DNA of 64,000 bases from Lacisediminihabitans sp040549525 (GTDB taxonomy: Bacteria; Actinomycetota; Actinomycetes; Actinomycetales; Microbacteriaceae), in assembly GCF_040549525.1 (NCBI RefSeq), contig NZ_JBEPTM010000002.1, forward strand, positions 310,001 through 374,000, read 5' to 3'. Positions 1 through 8,186 of this stretch are shown here, one piece after another. How positions within the stretch are numbered: the stretch's first letter is position 1; each line of letters begins with the position of its first letter. The notes under the pieces are model-generated. The model saw only the letters and a list, made by a program, of their open reading frames with translations, had not been told where the DNA came from and did no database searches. Made by a program: the position numbers and the translations under genes.

Positions 1-2224
1 GATCCTCCTGCTCATACGAGTTGAAGTCGCCAACCAACAGCACCTTCTCGGTCTTGGCCGCTTTCTTCTGCTGGTCGGCGAACGCGATGAGCGCCTGCGC
101 CTGCCGGGTGCGATCACCGTTATAGGCACCCTGGCCGGTATCCACGTTGTCCCCGGCGGCGCCGCCAGGGCTCTTTGACTTGAAGTGGTTGGCGATGACG
201 AGGAAGGTGGATCCCTTCTTGCCCCGCACCGGCTGGAAGGCCTGGGCCAGTGGCTCACGCGCGTTGCTGAACGCTGGCGAACCGATGAGGATGGTGGATG
301 CGCCGACCGGCTTCGCGGTGGCCGTGCGGTAGATGAACGCGGTGCGGATGACGTCTTCATCGGCCGTCGCCGGTAGCGTCGCGGGCGAGCGCACGTAGTC
401 CCAGGTCGCGCCCTTCGCGTTCAGTGCCGCCACGAGAGTCGCGACCGCGGCATCCCGGTCCTGCCCGAACTTGGCGGAATTCTCGATCTCTTCGAGCGAG
501 ACGACGTCGACTCCGAGTGCGCCGATCGCGGTCACGATCTTGGCCTGCTGGCGCTGGAAACTCGCCTCGTTGGCCGCGCCACGCACGCCGCAGCCCGGAG
601 CGTCACTGTTGTTGACCGTCGTTGGCACGCCCTCTCGATCCGTGTAATAGGTGCATCCGACGCGCTTCTCCCCCGTGGTGGGGAAGTAGTTGAGCACATT
701 GAAGGTCGCCACCTTCAGGGTGCCGCCGACCTTCTTCGGCGCGGTCGTGCGCGTGTTTGCAAAGGTTGCCGGTTGCACAGTGTCGGCGTCGGAGGGAGTC
801 AGTTCGGTCGTCGGCTGCAGCTTCCACAGGCTGTTGCGGAAGTCGAGGATCACCGGCCGCGTGAAGGTGACAGGCGCGCCGATCCGCAGAGGCGCGGCGA
901 GGCTCAACCACGGGAGCGGCTTGCCGGTGTTCGCCGCAGAGAGGAAGTTCGTGCTTGCTCCATCATCGAGAGTCACGCGGATGGCCGCATTCTTGGCCAT
1001 AACGGCGAGGTAGCCAGCAGTGCCGACCGGTGCAACGGCGGTGGGCTGCAGCAGGGGACTCGTGTCGTGGGCCAGTTCGATCTCGCCATACTGGTTCGTC
1101 GAGTAGTTGTCGGTCACGGTGTAGGCGCCCTGCGGTGCCACCAGCATTCCCTCGAGCGACTCGCGCTGGGCATCGGTCGACGGAAAGCCGACGGTGGCCG
1201 GCACCGGCGCCACGATCCCCGACCTGTCGAGCTCGGTGAGCCCGGAGGCGGATGTCACGGACAGCTCGGTGAGGTGGCTGAACTCGCTCACCGCCCCGGT
1301 GACCTTCACGTAGTCGCCGATCGCCACGCTGGCCACCGTGCTCGGGGAGTACACGAAGATGCCGTCGGAAGCGGTGTGGGCGTCGAGGTCGACGGCCCCA
1401 CCCGTGCCCGCGGTCTGCAGGTAGAAGCCGTTGAAGCCGCCGCTGGAGTAGGCGGCGGTCACGACGCCGGTGGTCTCCACGGTCTTTCCGACCTGGGGAC
1501 TGACATCCGTCGTGCCCTGGATCTCTGCGATCGAGAGCGCGACGGGCGGATCGGTGGGACCGCCCGGGTCGCTCGGCCCGCCCGCCTTCGGCGTGATCGT
1601 GGCCGAGAGCGAGAAGTCGGCGGCGTTGCTGTCGGAGTCGGCGAATGCCGTGCGCACGAGCGACTTCACGTCGGTATTGCCGGCCGGTGCCGCAGCATCC
1701 GCCGTCTCGAAGGTGTTGGAGGTGCCGTAGCCGAGCAGATCGACGACTGCGGGGTCGCCGGTGATCGAGCCCGCCGGCAGCGTGAGGGCAGAGGCCGTGT
1801 TGGAGAGGATGATCGTGCCGGCCGAGCCGCTCGGATTGAGGGTGCCCACCACATCCGGAGTCGGCAGCGGCGCGCCGTTCACGCCGTTGCTGCCGCCCTG
1901 CACGAGGAAATAGCCCGCCGGCGCGATCGAGCCCGACAGGGCGACGACACCGGATGCCGCACCCGTGCCGGTCGCGGGGCGATACTGCAGCGACCATCCG
2001 TCGAGGCTCACGGTGGAGGCGCCGGGGTTGTAGAGCTCGATGAACTTGTTGGAGTATGCCGCCCCAGCGCTGCCCCCGCTGAGGTAGACCTCGTTGATCA
2101 CCACACCGGTGCCGGCGGTGCTCGCCTGGCTCGGCAGTGCCGCGAGCGGAGCCGCCACGAGGGCCGCCACCGCCAGGAATCCGATTCCGATTCGTCGCAC
2201 GAATCGTGAGTATGCGGTCATCAT
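1..2224 (-). CDS. ExeM/NucH-family extracellular endonuclease/exonuclease (3' part outside window)
   Basis: Secreted DNase-type enzyme; only the N-terminal ~740 residues lie in the window and the C-terminus runs off the left edge. The product begins MMTAYSRF with a signal peptide (hydrophobic run GFLAVAALVAAPLAAL, probable cleavage after SQA). A lamin-tail domain follows (VVINEVYLSGG, FIELYNPG, SLDGWSLQY), then an OB-like nucleic-acid region (ALSIAEIQGTTDVSP), then the endonuclease/exonuclease/phosphatase fold with KVATFNVLNYFP, VVSLEEIEN and LLVGDFNSYEQED. These three motifs carry the metal-binding Asn and Glu and the catalytic Asp-Phe-Asn of the fold. Two adjacent ATGs (2224 and 2221) are possible starts; GGGGAGG just upstream favours the second slightly. 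The family degrades extracellular DNA, for phosphate or nucleoside scavenging or biofilm turnover. A secreted UshA-like nucleotidase is encoded at 46.4-48.9 kb and could act on its products (inference). Confidence 0.9.
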   Translation of the reverse strand, partial: MMTAYSRFVRRIGIGFLAVAALVAAPLAALPSQASTAGTGVVINEVYLSGGSAGAAYSNKFIELYNPGASTVSLDGWSLQYRPATGTGAASGVVALSGSIAPAGYFLVQGGSNGVNGAPLPTPDVVGTLNPSGSAGTIILSNTASALTLPAGSITGDPAVVDLLGYGTSNTFETADAAAPAGNTDVKSLVRTAFADSDSNAADFSLSATITPKAGGPSDPGGPTDPPVALSIAEIQGTTDVSPQVGKTVETTGVVTAAYSSGGFNGFYLQTAGTGGAVDLDAHTASDGIFVYSPSTVASVAIGDYVKVTGAVSEFSHLTELSVTSASGLTELDRSGIVAPVPATVGFPSTDAQRESLEGMLVAPQGAYTVTDNYSTNQYGEIELAHDTSPLLQPTAVAPVGTAGYLAVMAKNAAIRVTLDDGASTNFLSAANTGKPLPWLSLAAPLRIGAPVTFTRPVILDFRNSLWKLQPTTELTPSDADTVQPATFANTRTTAPKKVGGTLKVATFNVLNYFPTTGEKRVGCTYYTDREGVPTTVNNSDAPGCGVRGAANEASFQRQQAKIVTAIGALGVDVVSLEEIENSAKFGQDRDAAVATLVAALNAKGATWDYVRSPATLPATADEDVIRTAFIYRTATAKPVGASTILIGSPAFSNAREPLAQAFQPVRGKKGSTFLVIANHFKSKSPGGAAGDNVDTGQGAYNGDRTRQAQALIAFADQQKKAAKTEKVLLVGDFNSYEQED

Positions 2225-2462
2225 TGCCCTCCCCGAGTGAACACAGCTGCGTGATCAGCGCACGCGAATCCCAGCCAACGGTCCTCGGGTGGCCGTAAGG
2301 GGGCGTGAAAGCGAACGCTCGGTAAAGACTAAGTGACCACCCTCGTTCGGGGGTAGACCCTCGTGTGCAGGGATTGTTCCCCCGCGTCAGGTTTGTGCCG
2401 GCTCGAGCGGGCTCAAACCCTCCGAGAGGGAACAGCCACCGGGGTGGAGAGTCCGGCGGGCG

Positions 2463-2963
2463 CTAGAGCCTCTTGATCATCCGGGTGTTGCCGAGGGTGT
2501 TGGGTTTCACCCGGGCGAGGTCGAGGAACTCGGCGACGCCCTCGTCGGGCGAGCGAACGAGTTCGAGGTACACCGCCGGATCGATCGGCTCCTCCGTCAT
2601 CGGTTCGAAGCCGTGGCGCGTGAAGAACGGCACCTCGAACGTGAGGCAGAAGAGGCGGCTGAGACCCAGGTCGCGGGCATCCGCCTCCAGCTGCTCCATG
2701 AGGGCATGGCCGACACCGCGGTGCAGCCACTCGTCGATGACGGCGAGCGTGCGCACTTCGGCGAGATCCTGCCAGATCACGTGCAGGGCGCCACAGCCGA
2801 TGACGTTGCCGGTCTCATCCTCGGCGATGCGGAACTCCTGGATCGCCTCGTAGAAGACGACGGAGTCCTTGCCGAGCAGGATGCGACGCTGCACGAGCGG
2901 TTCGACGAGCGCCTGGATGAACGGCACGTCACTGGTGCGGGCTGCGCGCACGGAAAAGGTCAT
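2463..2963 (-). CDS. argA: amino-acid N-acetyltransferase, short ArgA type (GNAT fold)
   Basis: A 166-residue stand-alone GNAT protein resembling the short N-acetylglutamate synthases of actinobacteria (the M. tuberculosis Rv2747 type), which make N-acetylglutamate for arginine biosynthesis without the amino-acid-kinase domain of classical ArgA. Visible family marks are VRAARTSDVPFIQALVEPLV at the N-terminus, a CoA-binding segment EVRTLAVIDEWLHRGVGHAL (residues ~68-88, R/Q-x-x-G-x-G/A loop) and the late signature LTFEVPFFTRHGFEP. The gene is monocistronic. No Shine-Dalgarno is visible; a TAAGCT hexamer (2975-2970) lies exactly 6 nt before the ATG, suggesting a leaderless transcript. Another small-molecule GNAT substrate cannot be excluded. 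Confidence 0.82.
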   Translation of the reverse strand: MTFSVRAARTSDVPFIQALVEPLVQRRILLGKDSVVFYEAIQEFRIAEDETGNVIGCGALHVIWQDLAEVRTLAVIDEWLHRGVGHALMEQLEADARDLGLSRLFCLTFEVPFFTRHGFEPMTEEPIDPAVYLELVRSPDEGVAEFLDLARVKPNTLGNTRMIKRL

Positions 2964-2980
2964 CCGTAGAGCTTAAACGC

Positions 2981-3016
2981 CGAATGAGCCTGTCGATATC
3001 TCGACAGGCTCATTCG
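2981..3016 (-). terminator. strong hairpin terminator downstream of clpC
   Basis: A perfect 16-bp inverted repeat (arms 2981-2996 and 3001-3016, loop TATC) lies 10 nt past the clpC stop and before the argA promoter. It has no clear T-tract on the minus strand, as is common for high-GC actinobacterial terminators. Confidence 0.8.
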
Positions 3017-3026
3017 TCAGCAGTGC

Positions 3027-5513
3027 TTAGGCTTCCAGCGCCGCGATCTCCGCTTCGAGCGAATCGCGACCCGGCTGGCGGCCGGTCGTGAAGACGAACT
3101 CGTCGTTGATGTAATCGACGTGCACGTGGTCTCCCGCGTTCAGGTCGCCGGTGAGGATGCGCTCGGAGAGCTGGTCCTCGACCTCGTGCTGGATAGCACG
3201 GCGCAACGGCCGGGCGCCGAGCGAGGGGTCGAACCCGACCTTGATCAGGTGCTCCTTGGCGGGAACGGTGATCTCCACAGTCATGTCGCGGTCCAGGAGG
3301 CGGTCGGAAAGACGCTTGATGAACAGGTCCACGATCTGCAGGAGCTCGTCCTTGCTGAGCTGCGGGAACACGATCGTCTCGTCGACGCGGTTGAGGAACT
3401 CCGGCTTGAAGTTCTTCTTCAGCTCCTCGACCACCTTGCCGCGCATCCGGTCGTAGCCGGTTGCGGTGTCGGTGGAGGAGGTGAACCCGAGGGGGGTGCC
3501 GGAGATGTCCTTCGTGCCGAGGTTGGTGGTCATGATGATCACCGTGTTCTTGAAGTCGACGACGCGACCCTGGCCATCCGTCAGGCGTCCCTCTTCCAGG
3601 ATCTGGAGGAGCGAGTTGAAGATGTCGGGGTGTGCCTTCTCGATCTCGTCGAACAACACCACGGAGAACGGCTTGCGACGCACCTTCTCGGTGAGTTGGC
3701 CACCCTCTTCGAAGCCGACGAACCCGGGAGGGGCACCGAACAGTCGCGAGACCGTGTGCTTCTCGCCGTACTCCGACATGTCGAGGGAGATCAGCGCGTT
3801 CTCGTCATCGAAGAGGAACTCGGCAAGAGCCTTCGCGAGCTCCGTCTTACCGACACCGGTCGGACCGGCGAAGATGAACGAACCGCTCGGGCGCTTCGGG
3901 TCCTTGAGTCCGGCACGGGTACGTCGGATGGTCTTGGACAGGGCCGAGATGGCCTCCTCCTGGCCGATGACGCGCTGGTGAAGCGCCTTCTCCATGAAGA
4001 CGAGACGACTGGTCTCCTCCTCGGTGAGCTTGAAGACCGGGATGCCGGTGGCCGCGGCGAGGACTTCGGCGATCACGCCTTCATCCACGGTGCCGGTCGA
4101 GCCGGCCTCTCCGCTCTTCCACTGCTTCTCGAGACGCAGTCTCTCCCCGAGGAGCTTCTTCTCCTCGTCACGGAGTGACGCGGCCTTCTCGAAGTCCTGG
4201 TCTTCGATGGCGCCTTCCTTGAAGCCACGGACCACGGCGATCTTGTCGTCGAACTCGCGAAGCTCCGGCGGGGCCGAGAGGATCGAGAGACGCAGGCGTG
4301 CGCCAGCTTCGTCGATCAGGTCGATCGCCTTGTCGGGGAGGAAACGGTCGGCTACGTAGCGGTCGGCCAGGTTCGCGGCGGCGACGATGGCGCCATCCGT
4401 GATCGACACCTTGTGGAACGACTCGTACTTGTCGCGAAGCCCCTTGAGGATGTTGATGGTGTGGGCGAGGGAGGGCTCGTGCACCTGCACGGGCTGGAAG
4501 CGACGCTCGAGAGCGGCATCCTTCTCGAAGTGCTTGCGGTACTCGTCGAGAGTGGTGGCACCAATGGTCTGGAGCTCACCGCGCGCGAGGAGCGGCTTGA
4601 GGATGGATGCGGCGTCGATCGCACCCTCTGCGGCACCGGCTCCGACGAGGGTGTGGATCTCGTCGATGAAGGTGATGATGTCGCCGCGGGTGCGGATCTC
4701 CTTGGTGACCTTCTTCAGGCGCTCCTCGAAGTCACCGCGGTAACGGCTTCCGGCGATGAGCGATCCGAGGTCGAGCGTGTAGAGCTGCTTGTCCTTGAGC
4801 GTCTCCGGCACGTCGCCGCGAACGATCGCCTGGGCGAGGCCCTCGACGACGGCGGTCTTGCCGACGCCGGGCTCACCGATCAGCACGGGGTTGTTCTTGG
4901 AGCGACGGGACAGGATCTGCATGACCCGCTCCATCTCCTTCTCGCGCCCGATGACCGGGTCGAGCTTGCCGTCGCGCGCCGCCTGCGTGAGGTTGCGTCC
5001 GAACTGGTCGAGGATCTGGCTTCCGCCCTGGGCCGCGGCCTGGGTCTCGCCGCCGACAGCGACCTGCTCCTTGCCCTGGTAGCCGCTGAGCAACTGGATG
5101 ACCTGCTGGCGCACCCGGTTGAGGTCGGCGCCGAGCTTCACGAGCACCTGGGCTGCGACACCCTCACCCTCGCGGATGAGACCGAGCAGGATGTGCTCGG
5201 TGCCGATGTAGTTGTGACCGAGCTGCAGCGCCTCGCGCAGGCTCAGCTCGAGAACCTTCTTCGCACGCGGCGTGAAGGGGATGTGGCCGGTCGGCTGCTG
5301 CTGACCCTGGCCGATGATGTCCTGGACCTGCTCGCGCACGGCATCCAGGGAGATGTTGAGCGACTCGAGCGCCTTGGCGGCGACGCCCTCACCCTCGTGG
5401 ATGAGACCGAGCAGGATGTGCTCGGTGCCGATGTAGTTGTGGTTCAGCATCTTGGCTTCTTCTTGCGCCAAAACGACGACCCGGCGGGCTCGGTCTGTAA
5501 AACGTTCGAACAT
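3027..5513 (-). CDS. clpC: ATP-dependent Clp protease ATP-binding subunit ClpC
   Basis: AAA+ unfoldase of 828 residues that feeds substrates to ClpP1P2 in the cytoplasm. Domains in order: double Clp-N repeat (two copies of NYIGTEHILLGLI, residues ~25 and ~100), first AAA+ module with Walker A GEPGVGKT near residue 210, a UVR coiled insert (DFEKAASLRDEEKKLL), second AAA+ module with GPTGVGKT near residue 550, and the D2-small C-terminal domain. The start is the ATG at 5513 (MFERFTDRARR), preceded by AGAGGAG at a 7-nt spacing. The frame stays open upstream to 5675, but that stretch crosses a dispersed repeat and is not conserved ClpC sequence. A probable ClgR site lies 80-97 nt upstream. No ctsR, mcsA or mcsB is adjacent, as expected for actinobacteria, where ClgR controls clpC. 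Confidence 0.97.
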   Translation of the reverse strand: MFERFTDRARRVVVLAQEEAKMLNHNYIGTEHILLGLIHEGEGVAAKALESLNISLDAVREQVQDIIGQGQQQPTGHIPFTPRAKKVLELSLREALQLGHNYIGTEHILLGLIREGEGVAAQVLVKLGADLNRVRQQVIQLLSGYQGKEQVAVGGETQAAAQGGSQILDQFGRNLTQAARDGKLDPVIGREKEMERVMQILSRRSKNNPVLIGEPGVGKTAVVEGLAQAIVRGDVPETLKDKQLYTLDLGSLIAGSRYRGDFEERLKKVTKEIRTRGDIITFIDEIHTLVGAGAAEGAIDAASILKPLLARGELQTIGATTLDEYRKHFEKDAALERRFQPVQVHEPSLAHTINILKGLRDKYESFHKVSITDGAIVAAANLADRYVADRFLPDKAIDLIDEAGARLRLSILSAPPELREFDDKIAVVRGFKEGAIEDQDFEKAASLRDEEKKLLGERLRLEKQWKSGEAGSTGTVDEGVIAEVLAAATGIPVFKLTEEETSRLVFMEKALHQRVIGQEEAISALSKTIRRTRAGLKDPKRPSGSFIFAGPTGVGKTELAKALAEFLFDDENALISLDMSEYGEKHTVSRLFGAPPGFVGFEEGGQLTEKVRRKPFSVVLFDEIEKAHPDIFNSLLQILEEGRLTDGQGRVVDFKNTVIIMTTNLGTKDISGTPLGFTSSTDTATGYDRMRGKVVEELKKNFKPEFLNRVDETIVFPQLSKDELLQIVDLFIKRLSDRLLDRDMTVEITVPAKEHLIKVGFDPSLGARPLRRAIQHEVEDQLSERILTGDLNAGDHVHVDYINDEFVFTTGRQPGRDSLEAEIAALEA

Positions 5514-5592
5514 GGTTTGCTCCTCTGGCACCGATGCAGGTGTGGCGCCGTTATAGAGAGAGTAACCAGCAGACCCTGCGTTTACTGCCTCT

Positions 5593-5610
5593 GTTCGCCC
5601 TAGGCGTGAC
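5593..5610 (-). promoter_or_regulatory. candidate ClgR activator site upstream of clpC
   Basis: On the minus strand the site reads GTCACGCCTAGGGCGAAC. It fits the actinobacterial ClgR consensus WNNWCGCYNANRGCGWWS at all but the first W. It lies 80-97 nt upstream of the clpC ATG and upstream of a TATAAC hexamer (5555-5550) that has no good -35, which suits an activator-dependent promoter. Confidence 0.6.
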
Positions 5611-5654
5611 GGCATCCTCGACGCCCCTGCCGCAGCCCGGGCACCGCGTTTCTC

Positions 5655-5731
5655 AAAACGCAGGAGTTTCGCCACGAAAGTGCCCTTCTGGCGGCATAAC
5701 GGGCCATTCGGTGGCGAATCTCCTGCGTTTT
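5655..5731. repeat. dispersed palindromic repeat, copy 1
   Basis: A 77-bp element with 21-nt inverted arms (outer AAAACGCAGGAG, 20 of 21 positions paired). It is one of three copies in the window (others at 7406-7481 and 23807-23884). It lies between the divergent clpC and DUF2975 promoters. The arms are conserved between copies and the centre is variable apart from a CTGGCGGC-like core. No transposase is present nearby. Confidence 0.85.
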
Positions 5732-5770
5732 CGGGGATTGCGCTGGGCCGTCGGGCGCTGTTAGCTTAAC

Positions 5771-5796
5771 GATTATCGTTGTTATCGATTATCGTT
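5771..5796 (+). promoter_or_regulatory. candidate operator of the DUF2975-XRE operon (direct repeat GATTATCGTT)
   Basis: Two identical 10-mers GATTATCGTT start 16 bp apart (5771 and 5787), just before an AGGAG ribosome-binding site and the ATG at 5808. Each is part of an AACGATTATCGTT-like near-palindrome. The AT-rich patch stands out from its surroundings and is a likely binding site for the operon's own XRE protein (inference). Confidence 0.5.
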
Positions 5797-5807
5797 AGGA
5801 GAGCATC

Positions 5808-6446
5808 ATGTCGCAGGTCGACCAACTCGCAGGGAAGGGGCCGCTCGTCGCCGTGAGCCGCGCCACCGTGTGGGTATTCCTCGCCCTTGCCGTCGCGGCG
5901 GGGCTCCTCTGTCTCGTGCTGGGAACCGTTGGGGTCGTCACATCGCTCGTCAATGGCACCACGCCTCTGACGATGGCTCTCGATCTGCCCCTTCCGACAG
6001 CCACCAACGAGGGATCCGCCACAGTAGTGAGCGGCAGCTACGACTCGGCGTCCATCGTCGTCTCGGGTCTGGCGCCCGGGACCGTCGCGCTGGCGACAGT
6101 GGCTCGCGTCGCCAGTGTCCTCACACAGCTGGCGATTTCGGCATCCATCGCCTTCATCGCGTGGCGTCTGCTTCGGGGACGCGCATTCCGCAGGTCATTG
6201 AGCCTCACCGTCGCCTTCGCCGGCGCGATCCTCCTGATCGGCGGCCTCCTCTCTGGTGGTCTCGGCCTGCTCGGGGCGTGGATGGCCGCCGACCAATTGG
6301 TCGGTGGAGTGTCAATCGGAAGCCCGTGGCCGATCATCGGCACCGTGGATGGCACGCCCCTGGGCATCGGCGTGTGCCTGCTGCTGGTCGGGCTCGCCTT
6401 CGAATACGGCGAGCGCCTGCAGCGCGACACCGAGGGGCTCGTCTGA
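5808..6446 (+). CDS. DUF2975-like membrane protein, first of two paralogues
   Basis: A 212-residue predicted membrane protein with four hydrophobic segments (roughly residues 23-48, 98-122, 134-160 and 180-202) and an extracytoplasmic loop after the first. It ends in a short cytoplasmic tail, FEYGERLQRDTEGLV, that closely matches the tail of the next gene product. The topology and the downstream YozG-like XRE regulator fit the DUF2975 family, whose biochemical role is not established. The start has AGGAG at good spacing. The stop overlaps the next ATG by one base (TGATG), so the genes are translationally coupled. Two copies of the dispersed palindromic repeat flank this operon. Confidence 0.75.
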   Translation: MSQVDQLAGKGPLVAVSRATVWVFLALAVAAGLLCLVLGTVGVVTSLVNGTTPLTMALDLPLPTATNEGSATVVSGSYDSASIVVSGLAPGTVALATVARVASVLTQLAISASIAFIAWRLLRGRAFRRSLSLTVAFAGAILLIGGLLSGGLGLLGAWMAADQLVGGVSIGSPWPIIGTVDGTPLGIGVCLLLVGLAFEYGERLQRDTEGLV

Positions 6447-7171
6447 TGGCGCAAGACATGCTCACTCCCCGCAAACCAGTGCTCCTCCGTGTGATCTACT
6501 GGGTCGCGGCCATCGAGGCCGTGATCGGAACCGTCTTCACACTCCTGTCTGCGGGAGTCGACCTCTTCGCAAAGACTGTAGTGACGGCGATGCCGGTGCA
6601 GTCGTTCTGGCCCGACCTCAAACCGTCAGTGCGCTTAGACCCGGCACCCTTGGCACGGGTAACCAGCGGCGGCTTCGATGTGGCCAATGTGAGCCTCACC
6701 GGAATCGGCCTCGACGCGAGGATCTGGCTCGCCGCCGCCGAACTCTTTCAGGGCGCGATGGTCGTCGCGATCGGAGTCGCTGTAGCCGTGCTGGCCTCGC
6801 GGCTGCTCCGCGGCGATCCGTTCGGTCGGATCCTTTCCAAGACCGCGTTCGGCACCGCCACAGTCATCGGTCTCGGCGGAATTCTCGGGCAGGTATTTAG
6901 CGGCATCGGCGGACTTCTCGTATCCGCTCAGGTGCTCAGGGTCACCGGCTGGAGCATCGACGACAAGGATCTTGTGCGTGACAACCTGGATGCAATCGGC
7001 TGGCCGCTTCCCGCCCAGGGTCTATCGATTGAGTTCTGGCCGATTGGTGCAGCCCTCGCGATCGTGGCCATCGGGATCGCCTTTCGATACGGCGAGACCC
7101 TTCAGGCCGATGCAGCGCGGCTGCGTCAGCAGAAACTCGCCCTGCAGCGCGACACCGAGGGGCTCATCTGA
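6446..7171 (+). CDS. DUF2975-like membrane protein, second paralogue
   Basis: A 241-residue predicted four-helix membrane protein, paralogous to the preceding gene product. Hydrophobic segments lie near residues 13-35, 95-120, 130-160 and 200-222, and the tail LALQRDTEGLI repeats that of its partner. The last 33 nt, including stop and overlapping start, are identical to the end of the upstream gene except for one base, indicating tandem duplication or gene conversion. It starts inside the upstream stop (TGATG) and ends the same way into the XRE gene. Function is unknown; complex formation between the two paralogues is only an inference. Confidence 0.75.
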   Translation: MAQDMLTPRKPVLLRVIYWVAAIEAVIGTVFTLLSAGVDLFAKTVVTAMPVQSFWPDLKPSVRLDPAPLARVTSGGFDVANVSLTGIGLDARIWLAAAELFQGAMVVAIGVAVAVLASRLLRGDPFGRILSKTAFGTATVIGLGGILGQVFSGIGGLLVSAQVLRVTGWSIDDKDLVRDNLDAIGWPLPAQGLSIEFWPIGAALAIVAIGIAFRYGETLQADAARLRQQKLALQRDTEGLI

Positions 7172-7383
7172 TGGAAGAGGAGACCGGGGTCCACTGCCGG
7201 CTCGACGAGCTTCTTGCTGAACGGGGGATGACGCTCACGAGACTCAGCGAGCTGGTCGGCCTCAGCATCGTGAACCTATCGGTGCTGAAGAACGACCGGG
7301 CACGCGCCATCCGGTTCTCCACGCTCGCGGCGATCTGCAGCGCGCTGGAGTGCGAGGTCGGGGAGCTGCTCGTTGTCACCTGA
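7171..7383 (+). CDS. small XRE-family (Cro/CI, YozG-like) transcriptional regulator
   Basis: A 70-residue protein that is essentially one helix-turn-helix domain: LDELLAERGMTLTRLSELVGLSIVNLSVLKNDRARAIRFSTLAAICSALECEVGELL. Such minimal XRE proteins are typically encoded beside DUF2975 membrane proteins, which is the arrangement here. The gene is coupled to the preceding one through a TGATG overlap. It probably autoregulates the operon through the GATTATCGTT repeats at 5771-5796 (inference). Confidence 0.85.
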   Translation: MEEETGVHCRLDELLAERGMTLTRLSELVGLSIVNLSVLKNDRARAIRFSTLAAICSALECEVGELLVVT

Positions 7384-7405
7384 CGCCCGCCCCCGCGCGC
7401 TAACG

Positions 7406-7481
7406 AAAATGCAGGAGATTCGCCACGAAGTGATGCGTCTAGCGGCGTGAGGGCTAATCCGCGGCGAATCTCCTGCATTTT
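7406..7481. repeat. dispersed palindromic repeat, copy 2 (with compensatory arm change)
   Basis: A 76-bp copy of the element at 5655-5731, in the same orientation. Its outer arms read AAAATGCAGG and CCTGCATTTT where the other two copies have AAAACGCAGG and CCTGCGTTTT, so a C:G pair has become T:A on both arms together. It lies between the XRE gene and the TetR promoter. Confidence 0.85.
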
Positions 7482-7531
7482 CGGGGTTCGCGGAAGGGGT
7501 GCACCCCCGCAAGTTTGCAGTTTGCGCTGTT

Positions 7532-7546
7532 TTGCAGAGTGTGCAA
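7532..7546. promoter_or_regulatory. candidate TetR operator (TTGCA-N5-TGCAA)
   Basis: Perfect inverted half-sites TTGCA/TGCAA separated by five bases, 11 nt before the TetR start codon, with a further TTGCA at 7515-7519. The position fits autorepression of the TetR-MFS operon. Confidence 0.5.
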
Positions 7547-7556
7547 GAATGCATTC

Positions 7557-8186
7557 ATGAACGAAATAGCAGACGGCGGGATCCGCGAGCGCAAGCGCGC
7601 CGCGACCTTCCGCACGATCTACGCCGCGGCGGCGGAGCTCGCGCTCGAAGTCGGGCTCGAGCACGCGACGGTCGACGCCATCAGCGACCGTGCCAACGTG
7701 TCATCCCGCACCTTCTTCAACTACTTCGCGTCGAAGGAGGATGCCGTGCTCGGCATCGATTCCGGCGAGGTCAGCGAAGAGGCGATCGCCCACCTGTCGG
7801 ACAACCGCACCGACGATGTGCTGCACGACGTGGCATCCCTCGTGTACTCGGTGATCGTGGACTCGACCATCGTCGACGAATCGGGAGACCTGCGCCGGCG
7901 CGTGCTCGAGAAGTACCCGCAGCTGCTCACCCGCCAGATCATGCGGGTGAGTGCGATGGAAGACCGTCTCGGCCTTGTCGTCGGTGACTGGCTCAGCACC
8001 GAACCGAAATTCGCGAGCTGCACGCCGGAGGAACGACTGGAGGCTGCGCAGATCCTGCTCAGCGTCTGCCTCGCGGCGATGCGCGTCGCAATGAAGAAAT
8101 GGCCGCGCGACACCTCGACCGACCCACACGAGAACTACACCCGGGCAGTCGACCTGCTCCGCACAGTACTGGAGAGAGTTTCATGA
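7557..8186 (+). CDS. TetR-family transcriptional regulator
   Basis: A 209-residue TetR protein. Residues ~9-60 hold the DNA-binding domain (RKRAATFRTIYAAAAELAL, ATVDAISDRANVSSRTFFNYF with the recognition helix and Y-F-x-S-K-E-D ending); the rest is an all-helical ligand-binding domain. The ATG at 7557 (MNEIADGG) is preferred over an upstream in-frame ATG at 7515 because the latter would run through the probable operator. The stop overlaps the start of the downstream exporter by 4 nt (ATGA), so this is the cognate regulator of that drug-type efflux pump. Confidence 0.92.
   Translation: MNEIADGGIRERKRAATFRTIYAAAAELALEVGLEHATVDAISDRANVSSRTFFNYFASKEDAVLGIDSGEVSEEAIAHLSDNRTDDVLHDVASLVYSVIVDSTIVDESGDLRRRVLEKYPQLLTRQIMRVSAMEDRLGLVVGDWLSTEPKFASCTPEERLEAAQILLSVCLAAMRVAMKKWPRDTSTDPHENYTRAVDLLRTVLERVS

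Noticed and set aside
773..2209. Long plus-strand frame opposite the nuclease gene
   Set aside because: Its translation is Arg/Gly/His-rich without domains, while the minus strand reads through signal peptide, lamin-tail and EEP motifs. It is a GC-skew shadow, like the long opposite-strand frames at 4413-5603, 15280-16530, 20383-22263, 35434-37710, 46411-48099 and 53257-55347.
5514..5675. 54-residue N-terminal extension of ClpC
   Set aside because: The extension translates part of a dispersed repeat and the promoter region. MFERFTDRARR at 5513 is the conserved family start and has a good ribosome-binding site.
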